From assembly GCF_017316025.1 (NCBI RefSeq), contig NZ_JAFLVT010000018.1, positions 44,356-108,355 of the forward strand: a stretch of 64,000 nt of DNA. Direction: 5' to 3'. A program made the position numbers and the translations under genes. Each line of letters begins with the position of its first letter. The first letter of the stretch is position 1. The DNA comes from Candidatus Enterococcus myersii (GTDB taxonomy: Bacteria; Bacillota; Bacilli; Lactobacillales; Enterococcaceae). The notes beneath the pieces were generated by a model. It was not told where the DNA came from. It did no database searches and saw only the letters and a list, made by a program, of their open reading frames with translations. Below are positions 17,793 to 26,799 of this stretch, one piece after another.

Positions 17793-18617
17793 ATGGAAAA
17801 GTTATCGATTGTAGTTATTTCAGATGTCTCAGGTGATGCTGCCCAAGTTTTAGCCAATGCTGCCGCCGGACAGTTTCGCGGAAAAGATATTGATTTGAAA
17901 CGTTATCCTTTAGTTCGTGATAAACAAACGCTAAAGGAAATTTTAGCAGAAGCAAAAGAAAATAAGAGTGCAGTCCTGACTACTTTTATTCAAGATGAGT
18001 TAGCTAATGAAGTCAAAAGCTTTTGTCAGGAAAATAATCTACAACATCAAGAGCTTTTAAACTCCATTTTGCACATGTTCGAAACCTTGACAGATACAGC
18101 ACCAATCAGCGACCCTTCGACGGTTAGTCAATTAAACGATCAATATTATTATCGAATGAATGCCATTAACTTTGCTTCTCGTTATGATGATGGTAAAGAT
18201 CCCAAAGGCTTTTTAAAAGCAGACTTAATTATTCTAGGGCCTTCTCGAACGTCAAAAACACCACTTTCCATGTATTTGGCCAACCAGTCGATTAAAGTTG
18301 CCAATTTGCCCCTAATTCCAGAAGTGAGTTTACCGCAAGAATTAGAACAAGTCCCTAAAGAAAAGATTGTTGGCTTAATGGCCGATCCCCAATATATAAA
18401 AAAATTCCGTCACTCTCGACTTTATGCCTTGGGTCTTACCAATGGTAGCAGTTATACCGACGAAACCCGTATTCAAAACGAGATGCGCTATGCAAAAGAA
18501 CTGTACCAAAGATATGGTATCCAATCATTTGATGTCACAAATCGCTCAATCGAAGAAACGGCTGGTTTAATTTTGGAGACTCATCCACATTTAGCCAGTC
18601 TTGGGAGCAAACTTTAA
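17793..18617 (+). CDS. yqfL: Pyruvate, phosphate dikinase regulatory protein (PDRP, DUF299)
   Basis: This 274-aa bifunctional serine/threonine kinase and pyrophosphorylase controls PPDK: it uses ADP to phosphorylate, and Pi to dephosphorylate, the active-site Thr. The start VVISDVSGDAAQVLANAAAGQF and the P-loop-like GPSRTSKTPLSMYLA at about 149-163 are the family signature. It starts four bases after ccpN in one operon, and its substrate enzyme is encoded on the other side of the divergent promoter region. The related PEP synthase regulator is less likely because PPDK itself is adjacent. Confidence 0.95.
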   Translation: MEKLSIVVISDVSGDAAQVLANAAAGQFRGKDIDLKRYPLVRDKQTLKEILAEAKENKSAVLTTFIQDELANEVKSFCQENNLQHQELLNSILHMFETLTDTAPISDPSTVSQLNDQYYYRMNAINFASRYDDGKDPKGFLKADLIILGPSRTSKTPLSMYLANQSIKVANLPLIPEVSLPQELEQVPKEKIVGLMADPQYIKKFRHSRLYALGLTNGSSYTDETRIQNEMRYAKELYQRYGIQSFDVTNRSIEETAGLILETHPHLASLGSKL

Positions 18618-18628
18618 AATCACGCTAA

Positions 18629-18693
18629 AAATAAAGAGGATAAATTAAAATGCCAGTTTGACCTGATGCCTTTTAATTTATCCTCTTTATTAG
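18629..18693 (+). terminator. Terminator after ccpN-yqfL
   Basis: Arms of about 20 bases (ATAAAGAGGATAAATTAAAA and complement) enclose a short loop. It lies between convergent genes and probably serves both. Confidence 0.8.
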
Positions 18694-18704
18694 TAAAACT
18701 GTAT

Positions 18705-19049
18705 TCAACCAGCAATTGTACCATTGGGAACTTCTTTTTCTGGTATTGCTAAAACCGGCGTAATTTTATTGGTATAGCCTATATCAAAAAGCATCCCATG
18801 GGATTCAATCCCAAACATCAGCTTGGGTGCCAAATTAACGACAAATAATGCCTGCTTGCCTTCAATTTCTGCTTGGGGATTTTCTCGTTCTTTTTTCATC
18901 CCCACTAAAATGGTTCGTTGAAATTCACCGAAGTCTACCACTAAACCCACTAACTTATCAGAGGCAGTAATATCAAAAACTTTAACAATTTTCCCTACAC
19001 GGATATCTATCTTGTCTAAATCTTTCATCGTAATCGTTGATTTAACCAT
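18705..19049 (-). CDS. tRNA-binding-domain protein (CsaA/YtpR type)
   Basis: This 114-aa OB-fold protein has the EMAP/tRNA-binding domain pattern: DLDKIDIRVGKIVKV, FGEFQRTILVGMK and the tail LMFGIESHGMLFDIG. The same domain is found in CsaA and at the C-terminus of MetRS. It could bind tRNA or act as an export-related chaperone, as proposed for CsaA. I chose the ATG at 19049, which has AAGGAGAG seven bases ahead; a longer frame would run far into the upstream gene. It overlaps the MscS stop by eight bases, so the two are translationally coupled. Confidence 0.82.
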   Translation of the reverse strand: MVKSTITMKDLDKIDIRVGKIVKVFDITASDKLVGLVVDFGEFQRTILVGMKKERENPQAEIEGKQALFVVNLAPKLMFGIESHGMLFDIGYTNKITPVLAIPEKEVPNGTIAG

Positions 19050-19971
19050 TTGTATTCTCTCCTTGGGTAAAATAGATTCTTCTACCAGCCATTTCAATTT
19101 TTTCAGTCTGAAATGCTTGTAATATTTCTTGGTGCAATTGTGTTGCGACGTAAGTACCCTCAGTATAGTAGACAATATAGCGAACTTTTAATACAATTCC
19201 GTCTTTTGTGACATCAACAATTTGAACTGGTTTTAATTCACCGTCAAACAACTGCATTTTTTTCATTACAGCTTTTTTAAACAGCTCATCTGCTAAGTAT
19301 TCTTTTTCAAACTTTTCATAATAGTTTAAAAGAGATGCAGCTATAATTTTTTGTGCCAGTTGCCAATTACTTTCAAAAGCCAAATTGTAGCTGATTTCTT
19401 TCCAGACAAAAGGCGTCATCTCATTATAATTGTAAACTGCTTCTGTCAAAATTTTACTATTGGGAATTTTGACAGTTCGGCCTGTAGGGGCTTCTGCGTC
19501 AAACCAATGACTAATTTCCATGAGTGTAAAATATAAGATGCCAACAGAGATGATTTCACCTTTAACGTTACCGATTTCAATTCGATCATAAATTCTAAAG
19601 TGATGCTTATTCACAATTAAAAACCAACCGGCCACATTACTGATTAATCCTTTAATCGCCAACGAAAGAACTACACCAATAAAAATCAGTACAATTAATA
19701 ATGTATCCAACGCATTTAACCACAGGCGCGTTAAGCTAATTAAAAATAAAAAACGCAATAAAAAACGTGTAATTGTTCCCACGATATTTAACGTTTTGAC
19801 ATTTTCAATAATTTTGCGCCAAAGCTGATGAAAAAGCCACTCCAAACCGATTAACAGTAGTAATAAGACGACTGACATGCCAATTTTACCACTGAACTCA
19901 TTTGGATCTTGAATATTATTCATCATTTCTTCTAAAATTTTATCCCAAAAATTTTCTGTCGACTCCCCCAT
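19042..19971 (-). CDS. MscS-family small-conductance mechanosensitive channel
   Basis: This 309-aa membrane protein has about three N-terminal membrane segments (near 25-45, 65-85 and 90-125). The last, with LSLAIKGLISNVAGWFLI, is the TM3/pore-proximal MscS helix, followed by the beta domain (YDRIEIGNVKGEIISVGILYFTLME, VKIPNSKIL) and a C-terminal alpha/beta domain. It should release solutes under hypo-osmotic shock. AAGGAG lies seven bases before the ATG at 19971. The downstream tRNA-binding gene overlaps it. Confidence 0.9.
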   Translation of the reverse strand: MGESTENFWDKILEEMMNNIQDPNEFSGKIGMSVVLLLLLIGLEWLFHQLWRKIIENVKTLNIVGTITRFLLRFLFLISLTRLWLNALDTLLIVLIFIGVVLSLAIKGLISNVAGWFLIVNKHHFRIYDRIEIGNVKGEIISVGILYFTLMEISHWFDAEAPTGRTVKIPNSKILTEAVYNYNEMTPFVWKEISYNLAFESNWQLAQKIIAASLLNYYEKFEKEYLADELFKKAVMKKMQLFDGELKPVQIVDVTKDGIVLKVRYIVYYTEGTYVATQLHQEILQAFQTEKIEMAGRRIYFTQGENTNG

Positions 19972-20082
19972 CACGGCTCTCCTTTTTTATACCTTTCTTT
20001 TATGTTACGCCAAATGAGAACGTTAAACAAACGTTAACTTGACGAGTATATAAATAAGGCCTTCATGCTTTATCTTGTAAAA

Positions 20083-20132
20083 ACAAAAAAAACGACAAAT
20101 CAGCAAGTTTTATACTGCTGATTTGTCGGGTT
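20083..20132 (-). terminator. Terminator of the gls24 operon
   Basis: CGACAAATCAGCA and TGCTGATTTGTCG form a perfect 13-base-pair stem with a T-run on the minus strand, 20 bases past the gls24 stop. Confidence 0.88.
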
Positions 20133-20151
20133 AATTTAAAAAGGTAAGTCG

Positions 20152-20751
20152 CTACTCTACCCGTGGTTCTCTTGCTTGTTGTACATTTTCTTTCACGTCT
20201 TGCGCGCCATCACTAACTTTATCTCCGGCTTTGCCTAAAGCATTTTTTGCTTTTTCAGTTTGTTTAGAAGCAAATTCACCTGTAGCAGATGCAGCGTCAG
20301 ATAGCTGATCTTGAACAGTAACAGAATCTTTTTCATATTGTTCTTTTGATTTCACATCGACAACGTCAACGTTAACTTCAATAACATCTAATCCTGTCAT
20401 ATTTTTCACTTCACGGGCAACGACTTCTTTGATTTGATTGTAGATAGAAGTAATGTCTTTGCCATATTCAGCTACAATGGAAAGATCTACTGCCACTTGT
20501 TTTTTACCAACTTCAACATCAATGCCAGAAGTTGGGTTGTCTGTATTCACTAATTTACCAGCAATATTAGAGAAGAAACCACCATCTACTGTTAGTAAAC
20601 CGCTGATTTCATCAAGAGCGATACCGATGATTTTTTCAACAACTTTGTCATCAAAAGTCAATTCACCTTTAATCCCCTCAGCTTTTGGTACTGGTGGTTT
20701 TGGTGGTACCGGTTTTGTTTCTGGTTTCATACCTGGTGTTTTGTTTTCCAT
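20152..20751 (-). CDS. gls24: Asp23/Gls24-family general stress protein
   Basis: This 199-aa protein has a proline-rich N-terminus (to about 28), an Asp23 domain (ELTFDDKVVEKIIGIALDEISGLLTVDGGFF through VIEVNVDVVDVKSKEQ) and a charged, alanine-rich C-terminal tail. In E. faecalis Gls24 is a glucose-starvation and bile-salt stress protein linked to virulence. It is the last gene of a four-gene operon with a DUF2273 protein, AmaP and a YeaQ-like protein; AmaP should tether it to the membrane. AGGAGG precedes the ATG. Confidence 0.93.
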   Translation of the reverse strand: MENKTPGMKPETKPVPPKPPVPKAEGIKGELTFDDKVVEKIIGIALDEISGLLTVDGGFFSNIAGKLVNTDNPTSGIDVEVGKKQVAVDLSIVAEYGKDITSIYNQIKEVVAREVKNMTGLDVIEVNVDVVDVKSKEQYEKDSVTVQDQLSDAASATGEFASKQTEKAKNALGKAGDKVSDGAQDVKENVQQAREPRVE

Positions 20752-20808
20752 GTTAAATTCCTCCTAAATATTTGTTAACCGAACTTACGGTTTAATCACT
20801 TAAATTTT

Positions 20809-21003
20809 TTAACGCTTTGAGCGGAATTGCTCAAAAAAACCAATTGATTGCAGATAAAAACCCAAATATAAGCCAATTGCAGTAAATATTACTAACAATA
20901 ATGTCTTTAAAATACCAATCGTAAGAATTAATATTGCCAGTAATAAACCAAGGGCTCCACAAATCAAAGGATATTTATATTGTGCTGCTAATTCTTTCAT
21001 CAT
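20809..21003 (-). CDS. DUF2273 small membrane protein
   Basis: This 64-aa protein has two membrane helices (about 13-30 and 33-50) and charged ends. DUF2273 proteins are almost always found between amaP and asp23/gls24, as here. They probably form part of the membrane complex that anchors Asp23-type proteins. GGAGGGAT precedes the tandem ATGs. Confidence 0.82.
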   Translation of the reverse strand: MMKELAAQYKYPLICGALGLLLAILILTIGILKTLLLVIFTAIGLYLGFYLQSIGFFEQFRSKR

Positions 21004-21011
21004 TATCCCTC

Positions 21012-21575
21012 CTATAGAACTCTTGGCTCATCGTTTTCGTGTTTTTGATCACGAAAATCTTTGAAAATTACATCCGTTACGATTTCCTGTTTGGCACCAA
21101 ATAATTGGTTTAAATCGGTTTTGATTTTATCTGCAAGCGCTTGTTGTCTTTGTGTAGTCTGAAAGACTTTGCGCATTTGACCACTAACGTAGATTTTAAT
21201 TTTCTTTTTCTTAATCACAGCTTTAACTGATGGATTAGCAATAAAAGGTTCCTCTTTGACTGCTGTTAATACGTAGCTTTCGATTGCCTTTTTTTGGATT
21301 GTCAACGTTCCATTTTCAGTGTTAATTTCCAATTCATTACTAACTTTAGGAAAGAAAATAATCACAAAAATACTAATAATCAGCAAAATCAACAAACCTG
21401 CTGCCGACCAAAATAAAAATTGCCCCATGGCATCGCCAATAAGTGGATACGTTGTAAAAGGGCGTAGTACAAAAGACCAGCCTGCCACATATTGTGTTGT
21501 AATCAAAGTGTGAAAAAGGGGAAAGAATAAGAAAAAGATTACTAAAAGTAAAACTACCTTTGTACTTTTTCGCAT
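21012..21575 (-). CDS. amaP: Alkaline shock response membrane anchor AmaP
   Basis: This 187-aa protein has two membrane helices (about 6-25 and 53-73) and a C-terminal cytoplasmic domain that resembles Asp23 itself (ENGTLTIQKKAIESYVLTAVKEEP, KIKIYVSGQM). In Staphylococcus AmaP recruits Asp23 to the membrane. It is followed nine bases later by the DUF2273 gene and then gls24. Confidence 0.88.
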   Translation of the reverse strand: MRKSTKVVLLLVIFFLFFPLFHTLITTQYVAGWSFVLRPFTTYPLIGDAMGQFLFWSAAGLLILLIISIFVIIFFPKVSNELEINTENGTLTIQKKAIESYVLTAVKEEPFIANPSVKAVIKKKKIKIYVSGQMRKVFQTTQRQQALADKIKTDLNQLFGAKQEIVTDVIFKDFRDQKHENDEPRVL

Positions 21576-21589
21576 ACAATCACTTCCTT

Positions 21590-21838
21590 TTAGGCTGCTT
21601 TTTTACCGACAAAAAATGATACGACTGCAACTAAAATAACTGCACCAATTAAAGATGGAAAAATTGCCATTCCTCCGATTACAGGACCCCATGTGCCAAA
21701 TAGAGCTTGACCAATCGATGAGCCAATTAATCCTGCTAGTACATTTAAAATTAGTCCCATTGAAGAACCTTTATTTGTAATTGCACCAGCAATCGCTCCA
21801 ATTACACCACCAACAATTAACGACCAAATAAATCCCAT
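21590..21838 (-). CDS. GlsB/YeaQ/YmgE-family stress response membrane protein
   Basis: This 82-aa protein contains the glycine-rich Transgly_assoc fold (SLIVGGVIGAIAGAITNKGSSMGLILNVLAGLIGSSIGQALFG as three helices). It is the first gene of the gls24 operon; an AAAGGAGGG site precedes the ATG. Family members are stress-induced membrane proteins of unknown biochemical role. Confidence 0.88.
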   Translation of the reverse strand: MGFIWSLIVGGVIGAIAGAITNKGSSMGLILNVLAGLIGSSIGQALFGTWGPVIGGMAIFPSLIGAVILVAVVSFFVGKKAA

Positions 21839-22362
21839 GATATACCCTCCTTTTTAAAAGAATTTCAAACGTTTACTTTTTGTTAACTTCTATAAAAATC
21901 ATAGCATTTTCTGAAAAAAATCTTAAATAAAGTGTATCTAAGAAAAAGTGCTTTCATAATAAAAAAACAAAAAAATATTGAAGAAAAATGATATAAAACA
22001 AATAATATTGAATTAAAAAGGTTCCTTTATTCCTATCAAACTACTGTTTGTCAACGTATTAATAAATTATTAAAGAGTTAATTAAATAGCTTTTCTTTTA
22101 GGAAAACAGAAATTTTCACGTAATAAAAAAACAGCAATAAAGATTAAGAATTTCTTAAGGGGAATTTCCTTCTCAGCCCTTTTTTGGAAAAGACAAATAG
22201 CTGTAAAGCTAGTATTTAAATAAAAAAAGTACATTACCAGCCTCTTTAAAGAAACTGACAACGTACTTTTGTAAATCAATAAGAAAGGATAAGTTTATCA
22301 CAAGTAAAAATGGTGATTTAAATACTTTTGCTCTAAGTTATGGGATTTCTTCAGTCTTTTTA
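21839..22362. other. Intergenic region with a dtpT terminator
   Basis: No convincing gene lies here. The right half holds an imperfect hairpin at 22224-22271 (AAAGTAC...GTACTTT arms) that is followed by a T-run on the minus strand and probably ends the peptide transporter transcript. The left part should hold the promoter of the gls24 operon. A 65-codon minus-strand frame at 22082-22279 lacks coding character. Confidence 0.45.
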
Positions 22363-23820
22363 TTAATGAATATTACCAATCAACCGACGAATTGGTTTTT
22401 TAGCACAATAAAGTAGGATCCCTACAACAACGGCTACCCCACCAACAATCGCAAAGTAACTTCCTTCTGTGCTAGGTGAATAAAAACGGGTTATTTGCGC
22501 ATTGATTGCTTGTGAAGAAGCATCTGCCAATAACCAAATAGCCAAGGTCTGCGCTTCAAAAGCTTTTGGCGCTAATTTGGTCGTGACAGACAAGCCCACC
22601 GGTGAAAGGCACATCTCACCGGCAATCATAATAAAGAAACTCCCTACTAACCACATTGGGCTTACTTTATGATCAACGCCGAAAATTAAGCTTGGAAACA
22701 TCAACAATACAAAGGAAAGCCCTGCTAAGATCAAGCCAATCGCAAATTTCACTTCTGTAGTTGGCTGTTTTTTACCTAACTTTGTCCATAGAGCGACAAA
22801 AACTGGCGTCAACAATACGACGAACAGCGGATTTAAGGTTTGGTATAGACTAGCCGGAATCGCGATGCCAAAAATGGTAGATTGGGTACGATCCGCCGCA
22901 AAAAGTGCCAATATTGATGAGCCTTGTTCTTCTAGTGACCAAAAAACTATCGCGGATAAAAACAATGGGATATAGGCTAAAACTTTTTTCTTTTCATCAG
23001 CGGTAACGTCTTTTGAACGTAACATCGTCGTAAAGTAATAGACCGGCAGCAATATTCCTAAAACACTAATACTGTCAATAAAGAAATCAACATCCAAACG
23101 GTTGAAAATAAACGCTCCACCAAAAAGGATGCCAACTAAAATTGCAGCCACAATCAAATTGCGGAAAAATTTGGTCCGTTCGGCGCCGACTAATGGATTG
23201 GCAACGTTAACGCCAATATTTGCTAAAGTTTTGCGTCCTTGGATACGGTACTGGACTAAACCAAAGAACATCCCCACTGCTGCAATTGAAAAACCTAAGT
23301 GGTAGTTAACATTTTGTCCTAGCGTCCCCACCACAAGCGGGGCGATCAGACTACCGATATTAATCCCCATATAAAAAATGGAAAATGCTGTATCGCGGCG
23401 TAAATCCTCTTTGGAGTATAGATGGCCCACCATACCGGAAACATTTGATTTGAGCATCCCGGTGCCAATCACAATTAAAATCATCGAAATAAAAAGTGCC
23501 GCTAAACCAAAAGGCGTTGCTAAGACAAGATGACCAAACATAATAAAAATACCGCCATAAAATACTGTCTTGTGGGATCCCAACAATCGATCAGAGATCC
23601 AGCCTCCCACGATACTCGACATATAAACTAACGAACCATAAATCGACATGATAGCAACTGCAGTTGATTTAGGCAAACCCAAGCCGCCATTTGTAACGGC
23701 ATCATACATATAATAAAGTAGAATTGCGCGCATACCGTAGTAGCTAAATCGTTCCCACATTTCAGTGAAAAACAATGTCGCTAGCCCTCGCGGTTGCCCC
23801 ATAAAAGTTTTTTCTTCCAT
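22363..23820 (-). CDS. dtpT: POT-family di-/tripeptide transporter
   Basis: This 485-aa integral membrane protein is a proton-coupled oligopeptide transporter. The ExxERF(Y)S motif appears as FFTEMWERFSYYGMRAIL near residue 20-35, and the PTR2 signature FSIFYMGINIGSLIAPLV near 150. The protein has the expected 12-14 helices. It imports di- and tripeptides, which suits an amino-acid-auxotrophic lactic acid bacterium. Monocistronic. Confidence 0.94.
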   Translation of the reverse strand: MEEKTFMGQPRGLATLFFTEMWERFSYYGMRAILLYYMYDAVTNGGLGLPKSTAVAIMSIYGSLVYMSSIVGGWISDRLLGSHKTVFYGGIFIMFGHLVLATPFGLAALFISMILIVIGTGMLKSNVSGMVGHLYSKEDLRRDTAFSIFYMGINIGSLIAPLVVGTLGQNVNYHLGFSIAAVGMFFGLVQYRIQGRKTLANIGVNVANPLVGAERTKFFRNLIVAAILVGILFGGAFIFNRLDVDFFIDSISVLGILLPVYYFTTMLRSKDVTADEKKKVLAYIPLFLSAIVFWSLEEQGSSILALFAADRTQSTIFGIAIPASLYQTLNPLFVVLLTPVFVALWTKLGKKQPTTEVKFAIGLILAGLSFVLLMFPSLIFGVDHKVSPMWLVGSFFIMIAGEMCLSPVGLSVTTKLAPKAFEAQTLAIWLLADASSQAINAQITRFYSPSTEGSYFAIVGGVAVVVGILLYCAKKPIRRLIGNIH

Positions 23821-24083
23821 AAAAAAGCCCCTTTTGCTTCATTTTTTAAAATAAAGAAATTTTTCTGAAAATTCACAGAGACTAGTTTATTCTTTTCACT
23901 TATAAAATTCAAGAATAATTGACTGAGAGAATTTTTGGGAAAGTACTATTTTTTTTAACCACAATTAAAAATTCATTTTCAAGATAAAGCGGGTTATTTT
24001 TAAATCAGGCTTTTATAATCTTTTTTCATGAGATAAAGGTTGGTTTTTTCACATTAATCAATTTGCTAAAAGCGCAGTGAGCT

Positions 24084-24674
24084 TCATAAATTAAGCCGAT
24101 TTGAAAATTTTTTCTTAACTAGTTGATTACTTATTTCTTCATCAATCGTTGCAATCATTGCAATCAATTTTTCTTTCGAAAAAGAAAAGTCAGACTTACT
24201 CCACCGTCTTACAAGCATAAAACTTCCCTGTACCTGATAATCTGCCAGATAGAGAAGTTCTCCTGAAATATACTCTGTCTGAAGTATGACTTGCCAGCTT
24301 TTAAAACAAGCAGATTGAAATAATACTGTTAAACGCGCTAAAAATGTAGCTGGTGCATGATCACTAAAGAGCATCTTGCAAAATTTTTGATTCTGATCTA
24401 CATAAGTAAACAGCAGTTGGTAGTACTGCGTTAAATCCACAGTAAAATTTTCATTAATTAACTGGTTTAACTGTTCAATTACGCTATCTTCTATTTCTGT
24501 GTATAACGCATAGATATCTTCATAATGCGCATAAAAAGTCGAGCGGTGCACATCAGCGTAATCTGTTAATTCTCGAATTGTAATATTTTCTAATTTTTTT
24601 TCGTTAAACAACACCGCTAAACTTTCTTGTAAAACTTTTTTTGTACGTCTTACGCGACGATCTGCTTGATTCAT
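24084..24674 (-). CDS. TetR-family regulator next to the amide hydrolase
   Basis: This 196-aa protein has an N-terminal TetR HTH (RVRRTKKVLQESLAVLFNEKKLENITIRELTDYADVHRSTFYAHY). The C-terminal region resembles the TetR_C_8 type. I chose the ATG at 24674, which has AAGGAGA in place; the longer frame would read through the operator palindrome. It is divergent from the Ntn hydrolase gene, with a perfect palindrome at 24707-24728 between them. Autoregulation and control of that enzyme are the simplest reading. Confidence 0.87.
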   Translation of the reverse strand: MNQADRRVRRTKKVLQESLAVLFNEKKLENITIRELTDYADVHRSTFYAHYEDIYALYTEIEDSVIEQLNQLINENFTVDLTQYYQLLFTYVDQNQKFCKMLFSDHAPATFLARLTVLFQSACFKSWQVILQTEYISGELLYLADYQVQGSFMLVRRWSKSDFSFSKEKLIAMIATIDEEISNQLVKKKFSNRLNL

Positions 24675-24706
24675 CTTTTTTCTCCTTAATCGACAGACTA
24701 TCTCCC

Positions 24707-24728
24707 TTTTGTCGGTTAACCGACAAAA
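24707..24728. promoter_or_regulatory. Perfect 22-bp palindrome, likely TetR operator
   Basis: The half-site TTTTGTCGGTT is followed directly by its exact complement, with no spacer. It lies 33 bases from the TetR start and 78 from the hydrolase start. A further CGACA half-site occurs near 24690. Size and position fit a TetR operator controlling both divergent genes. Confidence 0.65.
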
Positions 24729-24805
24729 CGGCTGTTTATTAACCATTGTAGCCAAAAGCATTCGCATAATACAATAATTTCATCAAAAAGAAAAGAGGTA
24801 GTATT

Positions 24806-25840
24806 GTGAAACGAATGTTAAAACTTATTATGGGAGGCGCATTATTTCTTTGCATCATTTTAGCCATCCTTTTATTTACTAAGATCAAAACAATCAATTC
24901 AATCAAAAAAATTGAAGGTGATTTTTATCACGTTCGTTATACAGCCGATTATAAGTTAGATGAAATTTTGGCCCATGGTGTCGCAAGTGTTAAAGATTTG
25001 GAAAAACAAGTATCAAAAAAAATATTTTTTGGCTACCCAATTGAAACAAACGAAAACTTATTCGGCTGTAGCGCGTTTACAGCGGTCACGCCTGCTGGAA
25101 AAAAATTAGTCGGCCGGAATTTTGATTACGCTAAAGCCGGCTCACTACTCGTCTACACAAAACCCAAAAAAGGTTATGCTGCTTATTCAATGGTCAGTTT
25201 AGCTCATCTTGGTGTTTCAAAAAAAGAACAGACAATGCCTGAAACACTGCGAGGTAAACTGGCTATTTTAGCCGCTCCATACGGATGTGTAGATGGCATG
25301 AATGAAAAAGGGTTAAGCGTTTCTGTTCTTGAATTACAGACCGAACCTACCCAACAAAACACCGGTAAAATACCTATTATCACCACAGTTTCTGTCCGCA
25401 TGCTATTAGATAAAGCCGCAACGACAGAAGAAGCCATAAATTTATTAAAAAAATACGATATGCACTCTTCTGCTGGGAAACCTTATCACTTTTTAATTGC
25501 TGATCGCAGTGGGAAAAGCGTCGTAGTTGATTGGGCTGGCCAAAAAATGAATACTATTTCCACAAACATCGCCACAAATTTCCAACTTTCTAAAGGAAAT
25601 AATTTGGGCGTTGGTATCGGTCATGAGCGATATAATATTTTGAAAAAAACTTTAACAGCTAAAAAAAATACGTTATCTGCCAAAGAAACGATGAATCTAT
25701 TACAAAAAGTGAGTATCCCGTGGAATGGTGAATGGCAAACAGAATGGTCAATTGTTTATCATTTAGATGATTTTACTGTCGATCTTGTTAACGATATGAA
25801 TTATAAAAATCTGCATCATTTTTCAGAAAGCAGCAATTAA
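24806..25840 (+). CDS. Membrane-anchored linear amide C-N hydrolase (choloylglycine hydrolase family)
   Basis: This 344-aa Ntn hydrolase has an N-terminal membrane segment (about 8-26). The expected nucleophile is Cys near 88 (LFGCSAFTAVTPAGKKLVGRNFDY), with the following Arg/Asn/Asp of GRNFDY. The downstream MNEKGLSVSVLEL and the HFLIADRSGKSVVVDW blocks fit the family. Members cleave bile salts, penicillin V or N-acyl homoserine lactones. The extended N-terminus before Cys means it is not a canonical cytosolic bile salt hydrolase, which starts at the Cys. An AAAGAGG site precedes the GTG start. Divergent from a TetR gene. Confidence 0.85.
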   Translation: MKRMLKLIMGGALFLCIILAILLFTKIKTINSIKKIEGDFYHVRYTADYKLDEILAHGVASVKDLEKQVSKKIFFGYPIETNENLFGCSAFTAVTPAGKKLVGRNFDYAKAGSLLVYTKPKKGYAAYSMVSLAHLGVSKKEQTMPETLRGKLAILAAPYGCVDGMNEKGLSVSVLELQTEPTQQNTGKIPIITTVSVRMLLDKAATTEEAINLLKKYDMHSSAGKPYHFLIADRSGKSVVVDWAGQKMNTISTNIATNFQLSKGNNLGVGIGHERYNILKKTLTAKKNTLSAKETMNLLQKVSIPWNGEWQTEWSIVYHLDDFTVDLVNDMNYKNLHHFSESSN

Positions 25841-25935
25841 ACAAACACTTAACACACTCTATTTAAACTAAAACAAACAAAATAATGCAAATCTAAACAA
25901 AAAGTAGTAAAATAAAAAGAGAAAGGGGTTACGAA

Positions 25936-26544
25936 ATGAAAACAGTAAAAGATTCATCTTTCAAATCTTATGGCCGCGTTATCACAGAACATGATTTCAG
26001 CAACATGATTCAAGCAATGGAAGAAAAGAACATGATTGGTGTACCAGAATCTGGTAATCAATATATCGCATCAGTACCAGCTATTGAAGCATTGCCAGAA
26101 TTTGATTGGGTTAGAAAAAATATTTTTGCTGGCCTATCGATTCAATTTGGTTCTGGAGCCGGTCACAACCAAGCCATTACCGCAATTGAATTTCATCAAG
26201 GCAGTGAAGTCATCGTCGCTGTAACCGATGCACTATTAGTTGTTGGGCATCGTTATGACATTGTCAACAATACTTACGACGCCCAATTAATGGAAAGTTT
26301 TTTATTAGAAAAAGGAACTGCAATTGAGCTATTTGGCACAACCTTGCACTACAGTCCAATTGAAACAAACAAAACGGGTTATAAACAGGCCATTGCCCTA
26401 ATCAAAGGCACCAACACTCCACTAACAGAAGAAGTGGACAACCCATTAGTTAAAGTCACCAATAAATTCATGTTAGTCCATGAATCACGTACAGATAAAA
26501 TTGCCGACGGCTTTTTGGTTGGATTAATTGATAAGCGAATTTAG
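25936..26544 (+). CDS. DUF4867 family protein
   Basis: This 202-aa protein matches DUF4867: a cupin-like middle with GAGHNQAITAIEFHQGSEVIVAVTDALLVVGH and YDAQLMESFLLEKGTAIELFGTTLHYSP. Members are often found beside sugar (lactose/tagatose) genes and may be isomerase-like, but the function is not established. AAAGGGG precedes the ATG. It is the last complete chromosomal gene before the ICE and ends at a strong terminator. Confidence 0.8.
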   Translation: MKTVKDSSFKSYGRVITEHDFSNMIQAMEEKNMIGVPESGNQYIASVPAIEALPEFDWVRKNIFAGLSIQFGSGAGHNQAITAIEFHQGSEVIVAVTDALLVVGHRYDIVNNTYDAQLMESFLLEKGTAIELFGTTLHYSPIETNKTGYKQAIALIKGTNTPLTEEVDNPLVKVTNKFMLVHESRTDKIADGFLVGLIDKRI

Positions 26545-26552
26545 ACTTATTT

Positions 26553-26608
26553 GAAATACGAGTATAAAAAGTTGACTACCACTAACTTTTTATACTCGTA
26601 TTCTTTTG
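26553..26608 (+). terminator. Terminator of the DUF4867 gene
   Basis: AATACGAGTATAAAAAGTT and its complement form an 18-19 base-pair stem followed by CTTTT. Confidence 0.9.
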
Positions 26609-26707
26609 TGTATTAAAAAATGTCTTTTATTTAGCTAAGTAAAGGATTAATAAAGGCCAGGTTTTCTATCTCACTTTTATTAATTCAATAATAGGACTAA
26701 CAAAATA

Positions 26708-26743
26708 AAAAAAAGAACCCTTATAAAATAAGGGTTCTTTTTC
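26708..26743 (-). terminator. Minus-strand terminator at the element boundary
   Basis: AAAGAACCCTTAT and ATAAGGGTTCTTT form a perfect stem with a long T-run on the minus strand. The ICE integrase ends 160 bases away, so this may instead be the old terminator of the chromosomal gene whose 3' end was the integration target. Confidence 0.8.
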
Positions 26744-26759
26744 CATTCGATAATAATAA

Positions 26760-26799
26760 TTAACGACGGATTTCTTTGATACTTGTGAAAAGTCGTTAA
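26760..26799 (-). other. Probable left attachment region (attL) with a gene 3'-end remnant
   Basis: On the minus strand a short frame reads RLFTSIKEIRR then TAA (stop at 26760-26762), 17 bases ahead of a proper terminator. That looks like the last codons of a chromosomal gene cut off from its body. The same stretch has 8-base inverted arms TTAACGAC/GTCGTTAA. Both fit an ICE inserted in a gene 3' end. The exact core cannot be fixed without the other end. The rest of 26800-26903 holds no gene. Confidence 0.45.

Noticed and set aside
22082-22279. A 65-codon minus-strand frame upstream of dtpT's terminator region
   Set aside because: Its composition is that of AT-rich intergenic DNA, no ribosome site is seen, and it overlaps the terminator hairpin.
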